Below, piece by piece: positions 1 through 5,482 of a DNA stretch of 5,482 bases. The notes beneath the pieces are model-generated. The model worked only from the letters and a program-made list of their open reading frames with translations. It ran no database searches and was not told the DNA's origin. Position numbers and translations under genes: made by a program. The stretch lies in assembly GCA_003162555.1 (NCBI GenBank), contig PMNQ01000117.1:1-5482 (forward strand). Direction: 5' to 3'. How positions within the stretch are numbered: position 1 is the first letter of the stretch; every line of letters starts with the position of its first letter. The DNA comes from Gammaproteobacteria bacterium (lineage in GTDB: Bacteria > Pseudomonadota > Gammaproteobacteria > Steroidobacterales > Steroidobacteraceae).

Positions 1-176
1 GTGATCGGCATGATGCCCATCGTCATCCCCACGTTCTCGAACACCTGGAACGCGAACATCGCCATGATCCCGACGCACACCAAGGTGCCGAAGAAGTCGG
101 TGGAGATCAGGGCTATTCGCCAGGTGCGCCACACGAGCAACGCGAACAGCGCCAGCAGCAGCGCACCACCGACGAA
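1..176 (-). other. RodA/FtsW (SEDS) C-terminal fragment joined in frame to the transporter
   Basis: Codons 399-456 of the leftward frame read as the late part of a SEDS peptidoglycan glycosyltransferase, not as an MFS tail. The order is a helix ([16 protein letters not shown]), a basic turn (RTWRIA), an acidic-aromatic turn (STDFFG), a helix with [15 protein letters not shown], then [13 protein letters not shown]. In RodA and FtsW the last block comes just before the conserved G-x-P-L-P-x-x-S-Y-G-G loop, which would lie beyond base 1. The form [14 protein letters not shown] is, from memory, like RodA of Actinobacteria and some other Gram-positives. Gammaproteobacterial RodA usually has VNIGMVSGLLPV. 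All of the last 36 codons end in G or C, whereas the transporter body has A or T there fairly often. The exact join cannot be placed, but it lies around bases 126-188. I infer an assembly chimera or, less likely, a real recombination. Confidence 0.7.
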
Positions 177-1370
177 GAACAGCACCAGCACCAGGATCGA
201 CAGCCGCTGGTTGCCGGTCATTATGGCCACCGTGCCCATCATCACCGGGCCCAACACCGCCGCGAACTTGCCCAGCATGTTGTAGAAACCGAAGTACTCG
301 CCGGCACGCTCGCGCGGGATCAGCTGCGAGAACATCGAACGCGATAGTGATTGCACTCCGCCCTGCACCAACGCGACCAGCACTGCCAGCACGTAGAACT
401 GCCAGGCGTCATGCAGCATCAGCGCCCAGCCGGTCACGAACACAAACACCAGCAGGCCGATCAGGATTGCCGGCCGTGCGCCGATCCGGTCACCGATCCG
501 TCCGAACGCGATTGCGGCCGGGAACGATATGAACTGCACCAACAGCAAAGCCCCGATCAGCGCGGACTGGGGCAGGCCGACATTGCCGCCGAAATCCACC
601 GCCATCTGCTGCAGCGTGCCGATGCCGTCGATGTACAGCCAATAGGCGAGCAGGAAACGGAACACCAGCGGATCCCGGATGATCTTGCCCAGCGACGCGC
701 GCAATTCCGTCCAGCCGGCCGGCTCGGAAGTAGGCGGCGCCTCGGGCACCCTGCGAAACAGCGGCCAGGTGAACAGCGCCCACCACAGCGCGACATCGAT
801 GAACACCACGCGGGTCGCCGCAGCCGCATCGGCCAGGCCGAACCAGGCCGGATGCTGGACCAGCAGCACATTGACGACCAGCAGCAGCCCGCCGCCGAGA
901 TACCCCGCCGCATATCCGTAGGCCGACACGCGGTTGGACTCGGCCGGCGTCGCCACCTGCACCAGTAGCGCATCCTGGAACGAAGAGCCGCCATAGAAAC
1001 CAATGGAGGCCACCGCGAACACCGGCAACGCCAGGGCCCACTCGCCCCTTCCAGCGGTCGCCAGCAGCGCAGTCGCCACGACACCCAGCAGCGTGAACAG
1101 CCCGAGCCAGAGTTTGCGCTGCCCACGACGGTCAGCCAGCGCACCAAGCCACGGTGCCACCAGCATCACCACCAGGCTGGCCGAGGAGCTGGCGATTCCC
1201 AGGTATAGCGTCTTGTCGGCGCTCGACAGGTCCACGGCCCAGAAACTCTTGAGCAGGATCGGGAAGAACGCGACCAATACGGTGGTCGAGAACGCATGGT
1301 TGGCCCAGGCGGTCAACGCCCAGGCGCGCTGCGCGCGCCGCCGTTCGCGCGATACGATGACCGGATTCAT
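1..1370 (-). CDS. MFS transporter, UMF1 (Atg22-like) family; 3' end replaced by foreign sequence and cut by window edge
   Basis: An integral inner-membrane transporter of the major facilitator superfamily, with substrate unknown. The frame is open from the ATG at 1370 to base 1 (456 full codons, no stop). I see about twelve hydrophobic segments. The family's loop 2-3 signature is at residues 76-86 ([11 protein letters not shown]) and its second-half counterpart at 290-300 ([11 protein letters not shown]). The stretch around residues 157-180 ([15 protein letters not shown]) and the one around 340-370 ([13 protein letters not shown], then [11 protein letters not shown]) are typical of the UMF1/Atg22-like group, usually about 420-440 aa. 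The ATG overlaps the prfC stop as ATGA, so translation is probably coupled. No good Shine-Dalgarno is visible. The last transmembrane helix should end the protein near residue 415, but the frame instead runs into a RodA/FtsW-like segment (separate entry). The true C-terminus is therefore probably missing. Family call is confident; function is not. Confidence 0.85.
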   Translation of the reverse strand, partial: MNPVIVSRERRRAQRAWALTAWANHAFSTTVLVAFFPILLKSFWAVDLSSADKTLYLGIASSSASLVVMLVAPWLGALADRRGQRKLWLGLFTLLGVVATALLATAGRGEWALALPVFAVASIGFYGGSSFQDALLVQVATPAESNRVSAYGYAAGYLGGGLLLVVNVLLVQHPAWFGLADAAAATRVVFIDVALWWALFTWPLFRRVPEAPPTSEPAGWTELRASLGKIIRDPLVFRFLLAYWLYIDGIGTLQQMAVDFGGNVGLPQSALIGALLLVQFISFPAAIAFGRIGDRIGARPAILIGLLVFVFVTGWALMLHDAWQFYVLAVLVALVQGGVQSLSRSMFSQLIPRERAGEYFGFYNMLGKFAAVLGPVMMGTVAIMTGNQRLSILVLVLFFVGGALLLALFALLVWRTWRIALISTDFFGTLVCVGIMAMFAFQVFENVGMTMGIMPI

Positions 1371-2965
1371 TCGCCGTGGCCGGCCAGGTGCTCGCGGGTC
1401 TCGCTGAAGCGGATATCCGGCCAACGCTCGAGCGTCAGCTGCAGGTTGACGCGCGAGGGCGCGAGATACACGAGTGCGCCGCTGTGGTCACGCGCCAGAT
1501 TATCGTGGGCCTTCAGCTGGAACTCCCCGAATTTGCGTTCATCGGCGGCGCTTACCCAGCGCGCCGTGTGCACATTGATCGGCTCGAACACGCACTGCAC
1601 AGCGTACTCGTCGGCCAGGCGGAAGGCCACCACCTCGAACTGCAGCTGGCCGACAGCACCGAGGATCAGGTCGGCATTGCGCAGCGGCTTGAACAGTTGC
1701 GTCGCGCCCTCCTCGCACAGTTGCGCCAGCCCCTTGGCCAGCGCCTTCATGCGCAGCGGGTCCTTGAGCACCGCGCGGCGAAACAGCTCCGGCGCAAAAT
1801 CCGGAATGCCCGTGAAAGCCAGCGGCTCACCCTCGCTGAACGAGTCACCGATGTTGATGGTGCCGTGGTTGTGCAGGCCGATGATATCGCCGGCATAGGC
1901 CTCCTCGGCCTGGACGCGATCGGCGGCCATGAAGGTGAGCGCGTCCGCCACCCGCACTTCCTTGCGCAGGCGCGTGTGAAAGATGCGCATGCCGCGCTGG
2001 TAACGTCCGGAGCACAGGCGCAGGAAAGCGATGCGATCGCGATGGCCCGGATCCATGTTGGCCTGGATCTTGAACACGAAGCCGCTGAGCGCAGGCTCAA
2101 GCGGTTCCACGCTGCGCGCGCGTGTGGCGCGCGCCAGGGGGGGCGGTGCGTGTTCGACGAAGGCGCGCAGCAGTTCCTCGACGCCAAAGTTGCTGATTGC
2201 CGAACCAAAGAACACTGGCGTCTGTTTGCCGGCGCGGTAGGCCGCCTGATCGAAGGTCGCGGTCGCGCCGCGCACCAGCTCGATGTCGGCGCGGCAGGCC
2301 TCGAAGTCGGCGCCCAGCAGCTCGCGCGCCTCATCCGAATCCAGCCTGTCGATGATGCGGTTGCCGCCGACGCGGCCGCGTTCGCCCGCTTCGTAGACGT
2401 AGATGCGATCCTCGAGCAGATGATAGATGCCGATCAGCTCGCGCCCCATGCCGATCGGCCAGGTCACCGGTGTCGGATGGATTTTCAGCACCGACTCGAT
2501 TTCGTCCAGCAGTTCGATCGGCGCGCGACCATCGCGGTCGAGCTTGTTGACGAAGGTCATGATTGGCGTGTCGCGCAGCCGGCACACTTCCATCAGCCGG
2601 ATTGTGCGCAGCTCCACGCCCTTGGCGCAGTCGATGACCATCAGCGCCGAATCGACCGCGGTCAGCGTGCGATAGGTGTCTTCGGAAAAGTCCTCGTGGC
2701 CGGGCGTGTCCAGCAGATTGACGATGCAGTCTCGATACGGGAACTGCATCACCGAACTGGTGATCGAGATGCCGCGCTGCTGCTCGAGCCGCATCCAGTC
2801 GGAGGTTGCATGGCGCGCGGCCTTGCGTCCCTTGACGGTGCCGGCCATCTGGATTGCGCCGCCGAACAGCAACAGCTTCTCGGTCAGCGTGGTCTTGCCG
2901 GCGTCCGGATGCGAGATGATCGCAAATGTGCGGCGCCGCAGGATTTCCTGATCGAGATCGGTCAT
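1367..2965 (-). CDS. prfC: Peptide chain release factor 3 (RF3)
   Basis: A cytoplasmic translational GTPase that removes RF1 and RF2 from the ribosome after peptide release. The product is 532 aa, against 529 in E. coli, and is alignable end to end. The GTP-binding motifs are all present: P-loop at residues 18-26 (SHPDAGKTT), the switch I region ending RGISIT at 64-69, DTPGHEDF at 86-93 and NKLD at 140-143. RF3-specific stretches follow, including FKIQANMDP and the domain III block around NFGVEELL and FAPELFRR. The start at 2965 gives the family's usual N-terminus, with about 13 residues before the P-loop. No clear Shine-Dalgarno precedes it. It begins only 9 bases after the rimI stop, so it may rely on readthrough of ribosomes from rimI. 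Its TGA overlaps the transporter's ATG. In E. coli, prfC also lies close to rimI, with yjjG between. No key residue is missing. Confidence 0.97.
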   Translation of the reverse strand: MTDLDQEILRRRTFAIISHPDAGKTTLTEKLLLFGGAIQMAGTVKGRKAARHATSDWMRLEQQRGISITSSVMQFPYRDCIVNLLDTPGHEDFSEDTYRTLTAVDSALMVIDCAKGVELRTIRLMEVCRLRDTPIMTFVNKLDRDGRAPIELLDEIESVLKIHPTPVTWPIGMGRELIGIYHLLEDRIYVYEAGERGRVGGNRIIDRLDSDEARELLGADFEACRADIELVRGATATFDQAAYRAGKQTPVFFGSAISNFGVEELLRAFVEHAPPPLARATRARSVEPLEPALSGFVFKIQANMDPGHRDRIAFLRLCSGRYQRGMRIFHTRLRKEVRVADALTFMAADRVQAEEAYAGDIIGLHNHGTINIGDSFSEGEPLAFTGIPDFAPELFRRAVLKDPLRMKALAKGLAQLCEEGATQLFKPLRNADLILGAVGQLQFEVVAFRLADEYAVQCVFEPINVHTARWVSAADERKFGEFQLKAHDNLARDHSGALVYLAPSRVNLQLTLERWPDIRFSETREHLAGHGE

Positions 2966-2974
2966 GGCGCGAAT

Positions 2975-3457
2975 TCAGGCCGCGTCGCTGGCGCGGCGCA
3001 TGACCAGCGCGTCTTCGCGTCCGGACTGCGCCTGGTAATAACCGCGCCGCACCCCGATCTGGCGGAAGCCGAGGGTCTCGTAAAGGCGGACCGCGCCCGT
3101 GTTCGCGGGCCGCACTTCCAGGAACACGACAGCGGCGCCGGCGCCTGCGGCCAGCGTGAGCAGGTGCGTCATCAGCAATCGGCCGAAACCCCGGTTGCGA
3201 AATTCCTCGCGCACACACACATTCAGAAGGTGCGCCTCGCCGGCGCCGCTGGCGATGATGCCGTAGCCTACTGTGATGACATCCAGCTCCAGCACCGCAC
3301 ACTGATATCCCACTCTCAGGCAATCGCTGAAGATGCCCGCAGTCCACGGAAACGGATATACGCGCTGCTCGATCTCGACCACCGCGGCGACGTCCGCCTC
3401 CTCCATCGCGCGCAGCCGCGTCTGCGGCAAGTCGATCGCATCGCGCTCAGCAGACAC
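2975..3457 (-). CDS. rimI: Ribosomal protein S18-alanine N-acetyltransferase RimI
   Basis: A GNAT-fold enzyme that moves the acetyl group of acetyl-CoA to the N-terminal alanine of ribosomal protein S18. From the GTG at 3457 it is 160 aa (E. coli 148). Visible signatures are IEQRVYPFPW at residues 29-38, which is diagnostic for RimI, the acetyl-CoA pyrophosphate loop RNRGFG at 87-92, and FLEVRPANTGAVRLYETLGF at 112-131. E114 and Y126 match the E. coli catalytic base E103 and acid Y115 with the same spacing of 12. The GREDA block at 146-150 is also typical. I prefer GTG 3457 because AAAGG lies 9 bases ahead of it. A TTG at 3466 would overlap the upstream TGA as TTGA and is the main alternative. 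An ATG at 3535 would run deep into the glycosylase gene and add residues that the family lacks. It sits 5 bases after the glycosylase stop. Confidence 0.93.
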   Translation of the reverse strand: MSAERDAIDLPQTRLRAMEEADVAAVVEIEQRVYPFPWTAGIFSDCLRVGYQCAVLELDVITVGYGIIASGAGEAHLLNVCVREEFRNRGFGRLLMTHLLTLAAGAGAAVVFLEVRPANTGAVRLYETLGFRQIGVRRGYYQAQSGREDALVMRRASDAA

Positions 3458-3462
3458 TCGCG

Positions 3463-4215
3463 TCAACCTTTCGCGCTGCGCGCTGACGCGCGCAACTGCG
3501 CCAGCTCGCGTTGCACGAAGCGCAGGTCCACCCACGACTGGCGCTTCTGGCCGGGACTCCGCAGCAAATAGGCAGGGTGATAGGTCACGATCAGCGGCGT
3601 GCCCTGCGTGCCGAAGCGGTGCACGGCGCCGCGAAGCTTGCCGATCGGCGTATCGGTGGCCAGCAGGTTCTGAGCCGCGATGCGCCCGACTGCCAGCATC
3701 AGCCGCGGCGCAATCAGTTCAATCTGCCGCTGCAGGTAAGGCAGGCAGCAACGCACTTCCTCCGGTGCCGGATCGCGGTTGCCGGGCGGCCGGCACTTCA
3801 GCACATTGGCGATGTACACGGTTTCGCGCGGCGCCCGCATTGCCCGCAGCATTGAATTGAGCAACTGGCCGGCGCGGCCGACGAAGGGTTCGCCCTGGCG
3901 GTCCTCTTCCGCTCCAGGCGCCTCGCCGACCACCAGCAGCTCGGCGTGCCGGTTACCGACGCCGAACACCGTCTGCGTGCGGCCCGCGTGCAAACCGCAT
4001 TTCGTACACGCGCGCACCTCGGCCGCGAGCGGTTCCCAACGCGGGTCGGAATCGCCTGACGACGGCGCCGTCGCGAGCGGCGCAGTCAGGATCGTGGGCG
4101 TGGGCGCGACCGGGGCCGGAGCCGCGGCGGCCGGTGCGCCGGACTGCCGGCGCACGTAGCGATCGATTCCGAGGGATTCGAGGTACTGCGCGCGCAGCAG
4201 TGGACCGCCGCTCAT
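3463..4215 (-). CDS. Uracil-DNA glycosylase, family 4, with Fe-S cluster and a psi-like N-terminal peptide
   Basis: Removes uracil from DNA, the first step of base excision repair. From ATG 4215 the product is 250 aa. Four cysteines, C70, C73, C141 and C157, have the spacing expected for the 4Fe-4S cluster of family 4 enzymes (C-x2-C, about 68 residues, C-x15-C). The active-site motif [20 protein letters not shown] is at 97-116, with E98 and the following acidic residues. [14 protein letters not shown] follows at 136-149, and the late motif is HPAYLLR at 213-219. The catalytic domain thus starts near residue 60. Ahead of it lie an Ala/Pro-rich linker (26-51) and a short N-terminal piece, [13 protein letters not shown] at 11-23, that resembles the N-terminus of DNA polymerase III psi. 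ATG 4215 overlaps the pssA TGA as ATGA. A start at 4287 is open but would lie inside pssA. Family 4 versus the closely related family 5 is settled by the GEAPGxxED motif. Confidence 0.93.
   Translation of the reverse strand: MSGGPLLRAQYLESLGIDRYVRRQSGAPAAAAPAPVAPTPTILTAPLATAPSSGDSDPRWEPLAAEVRACTKCGLHAGRTQTVFGVGNRHAELLVVGEAPGAEEDRQGEPFVGRAGQLLNSMLRAMRAPRETVYIANVLKCRPPGNRDPAPEEVRCCLPYLQRQIELIAPRLMLAVGRIAAQNLLATDTPIGKLRGAVHRFGTQGTPLIVTYHPAYLLRSPGQKRQSWVDLRFVQRELAQLRASARSAKG
3467..3471 (-). promoter_or_regulatory. Shine-Dalgarno deciding the rimI start
   Basis: AAAGG on the minus strand, inside the last codons of the glycosylase gene, stands 9 bases before GTG 3457. It abuts the TTG at 3466, which is too close to serve that codon. 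This favours the GTG start and would let ribosomes ending the glycosylase re-initiate on rimI. Confidence 0.5.
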
Positions 4216-4979
4216 CCACGTTGCCTGCGGCGCAATCGCCGCCAGATCCAGACCAGCGGCGGCACCAGAGCATAACTGCCGAAGCACAACAACAGCGCGC
4301 GCGATGGGTCGCCGGCGATGACGACGAACACCACCACCACCGCGGCCACCAACGAAACAAAGCGCACCGGTTTGGTAAGGTCGAAGTTCTTGAAGCTCGG
4401 ATAGCTGAACGGACTCACCATCAACGCGCCTGCAAGCGCCGTGACGGTGAAGGCGATGACAAGGCCCGGTAACCCCGGTTCACGCCACTCATTGAATGAC
4501 CAGATGAAGCCCGACACCAGTGCCGCAGCCGACGGACTGGGAAGGCCCTCGAAGTAGCGCTTGTCCCTGCTGGCGCGCGTATTGAAACGCGCCAGCCGGA
4601 GCGCTGCGGTCACGCAATAAAAGAAGGCCGCCAGCCAGCCCAGTCGTCCCCAGGCGAACCCGTACTCGGTGATCCGTGCCACGCCCCACTGGTAAGACAC
4701 GATGGCAGGCGCCACGCCGAAGGCCACCATGTCGGCGAGGCTGTCGTATTCCTTGCCGAAGGCGCTTTCGGTGCGGGTGAGCCGGGCCACGCGGCCGTCG
4801 AGGCCATCGAATAGCATGGCGATGAAAACGCCCATGCCGGCGCGCTCGAAGTTGCCGTCGATCGCAGCCACGATTGCGTAGAAGCCGGAGAACAGGCAAC
4901 CCGTGGTCAGCAGGTTTGGCAGCAGGTAGATCGCGCGTCGTCGCGGCCGCACCGCCTGCTCGGGACTTTGGGGTTCCAT
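4212..4979 (-). CDS. pssA: CDP-diacylglycerol-serine O-phosphatidyltransferase (phosphatidylserine synthase, membrane type)
   Basis: Condenses CDP-diacylglycerol with L-serine to give phosphatidylserine and CMP in the inner membrane, on the way to phosphatidylethanolamine. From ATG 4979 it is 255 aa. The CDP-alcohol phosphatidyltransferase signature is complete: D58-G-x-D61-G62-x2-A65-R66, then G75-x3-D79-x3-D83. The preceding segment YLLPNLLTTGCLFSGFYAIVAA and the following DSLADMVAFGVAPA are characteristic of the Bacillus-type enzyme, not the phospholipase D-like one of E. coli. I see six to eight hydrophobic helices and a basic C-terminal tail (RRLRRRQRG). The same motif occurs in PgsA, but that protein is shorter and has a different N-terminal helix, so PssA fits better. 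A TTG at 5018 would add 13 residues; I prefer the ATG because a candidate -35 box falls on that TTG. It is the first gene of the leftward set and overlaps the glycosylase start. Confidence 0.92.
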   Translation of the reverse strand: MEPQSPEQAVRPRRRAIYLLPNLLTTGCLFSGFYAIVAAIDGNFERAGMGVFIAMLFDGLDGRVARLTRTESAFGKEYDSLADMVAFGVAPAIVSYQWGVARITEYGFAWGRLGWLAAFFYCVTAALRLARFNTRASRDKRYFEGLPSPSAAALVSGFIWSFNEWREPGLPGLVIAFTVTALAGALMVSPFSYPSFKNFDLTKPVRFVSLVAAVVVVFVVIAGDPSRALLLCFGSYALVPPLVWIWRRLRRRQRG

Positions 4980-4988
4980 CAGCGGCGC

Positions 4989-5018
4989 ATGATAGGTGCC
5001 TGAACCGGCCGCGTCCAA
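4989..5018 (-). promoter_or_regulatory. Candidate promoter for pssA and the leftward operon
   Basis: On the minus strand TTGGAC (5018-5013) and TATCAT (4994-4989, five of six bases of the -10 consensus) are 18 bases apart. A transcript would begin near 4982, only a few bases before the ATG at 4979, giving an almost leaderless message. The -35 match is poor, so this is tentative. Confidence 0.3.
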
Positions 5019-5028
5019 CCCTTAAGGG
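5019..5028. repeat. Perfect 10-base palindrome CCCTTAAGGG
   Basis: CCCTTAAGGG equals its own reverse complement. It lies directly next to the candidate pssA -35 box and 10 bases ahead of the candidate proS extended -10, where a -35 box would be expected. An operator that controls both directions is possible, but a single 10-base palindrome can occur by chance. Confidence 0.4.
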
Positions 5029-5038
5029 CGGGGCCATC

Positions 5039-5047
5039 TGCTAGGAT
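5039..5047 (+). promoter_or_regulatory. Candidate extended -10 promoter of proS
   Basis: TGCTAGGAT has the TGn extension followed by TAGGAT, four of six bases of the -10 consensus. The site is 40 bases before the proS ATG, predicting a start near 5054 and a leader of about 34 bases. No good -35 box is found at the usual distance, which an extended -10 can tolerate. Confidence 0.4.
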
Positions 5048-5087
5048 GATCGTTCATTACAAGGACATTTCCGGCGGCCCGGTGCCC

Positions 5088-5482
5088 ATGCGACTTTCCC
5101 AGTACCCGATCAACACCACCAAGGAAACGCCCGCCGAGGCAGAGCTCGTGAGCCACCAGCTGATGCTGCGCGCCGGCATGATCCGGCGCGTCGCCGCCGG
5201 CATTTACAGCTGGCTGCCACTCGGGCTGCGGGTGGTACGCAAGGTCGAGAACATCATCCGCGAGGAGATGAACCGCGCCGGCGCGCTCGAAATCCTGATG
5301 CCGGCGGTGCAACCGGCCGAGCTGTGGCAGGAATCGGGCCGCTGGAGCGAATATGGTCCAGAGCTGCTGCGGCTCAAGGATCGCCATGATCGCGATTTTG
5401 TCGTTGGCCCTACTCATGAAGAGGTTGTAACCGACATCGCGCGGCGCGAGCTGCGCAGCTACAAGCAGCTTCCGCAAATCTG
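5088..5482 (+). CDS. proS: Prolyl-tRNA synthetase, N-terminal part (cut by window edge)
   Basis: Cytoplasmic class II synthetase that charges tRNA-Pro with proline. The first 131 codons are present; the full bacterial-type enzyme is about 570 aa. The start [15 protein letters not shown] matches the family's N-terminus closely, so ATG 5088 is well supported; an in-frame ATG at 5046 would overlap the candidate -10 box. [19 protein letters not shown] at residues 22-40 and the motif 1 region ([20 protein letters not shown], 53-72) follow. [12 protein letters not shown] at 75-86 and the [16 protein letters not shown] block at 106-121 complete it; the T109-x-E111 loop contacts the prolyl-adenylate. 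These features mark the bacterial form with an editing domain between motifs 2 and 3, which would lie outside the window. The last residues (SYKQLPQI) still fit the family if the cut codon is TGG. It is transcribed away from pssA. Confidence 0.96.
   Translation, partial: MRLSQYPINTTKETPAEAELVSHQLMLRAGMIRRVAAGIYSWLPLGLRVVRKVENIIREEMNRAGALEILMPAVQPAELWQESGRWSEYGPELLRLKDRHDRDFVVGPTHEEVVTDIARRELRSYKQLPQI

Larger units (their letters stand above)
4980..5087. promoter_or_regulatory. Divergent pssA / proS intergenic region
   Basis: This 108-base gap is the only non-coding stretch of any size. It must carry the start signals of both the leftward operon and proS. It contains two candidate promoters and a palindrome (separate entries), and an AAGGA at 5061-5065 that lies 22 bases from the proS ATG, too far for a normal ribosome site. 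I see no riboswitch-like or T-box-like structure and no terminator. Confidence 0.6.

Noticed and set aside
351..968. A 205-codon plus-strand frame within the transporter
   Set aside because: Shadow of the transporter gene; composition is dominated by Arg, Gln, His and Pro with no membrane or domain pattern.
1376..3571. A 731-codon open frame on the plus strand opposite prfC and rimI
   Set aside because: It is antisense to two clear conserved genes, and long open antisense frames are common in GC-rich coding DNA. Its translation shows no recognisable family and is rich in His, Arg, Gln and Ala as expected of a shadow frame.
4216..4287. Longer start (ATG 4287) for the uracil-DNA glycosylase
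   Set aside because: It would overlap pssA by 76 bases. The ATG at 4215 overlaps the pssA stop as ATGA and leaves the whole conserved protein intact.
5046..5087. Upstream in-frame ATG for proS, adding 14 residues
   Set aside because: Homologues begin at the residues encoded from 5088, and the upstream ATG overlaps the candidate -10 box.
5022..5477. A 151-codon frame on the minus strand opposite proS
   Set aside because: It lies over the well-supported proS N-terminus and has no recognisable domain.
5470..5482. Apparent divergence of ProRS at its last visible residues (LPQI instead of LPLN)
   Set aside because: This position varies in the family, and a TGG for the cut codon would restore a normal continuation; it is not evidence of a frameshift.

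Overview
The window looks like chromosomal DNA of a GC-rich (roughly 60% or more by eye) gammaproteobacterium. The grounds are a RimI, RF3 and type ProRS very close to the enterobacterial proteins, a PssA of the small membrane type, and the order glycosylase-rimI-prfC, which recalls the E. coli order holD-rimI-yjjG-prfC. I cannot fix the family; a xanthomonad, Nevskia or Steroidobacter relative would fit.

Layout: a tightly packed five-gene set reads leftward: pssA (4979-4212), family 4 uracil-DNA glycosylase (4215-3463), rimI (3457-2975), prfC (2965-1367) and an MFS transporter of the UMF1 type (1370 to beyond base 1). Two of its junctions are ATGA stop/start overlaps and the other two have gaps of 5 and 9 bases, so it is probably one operon with coupled translation. 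A 108-base gap (4980-5087) separates it from proS, which reads rightward and leaves the window after 131 codons. This gap holds candidate promoters for both directions, with a perfect 10-base palindrome between them. No stretch over 300 bases lacks a gene, and I see no RNA gene, IS, CRISPR array or clear terminator.

The genes are mostly housekeeping: phosphatidylserine synthesis, uracil excision from DNA, acetylation of ribosomal protein S18, recycling of release factors, prolyl-tRNA synthesis and an unassigned transport step.

Two things stand out. First, the left end does not belong to the transporter. From about base 176 down to base 1 the open frame changes, without a stop or frameshift, into the late part of a RodA/FtsW (SEDS) protein of a type more like Gram-positive bacteria than Gammaproteobacteria. 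A chimeric assembly is the simplest reading. Second, the uracil-DNA glycosylase begins with a short peptide resembling the N-terminus of the DNA polymerase III psi subunit (HolD), and it sits where E. coli has holD beside rimI.
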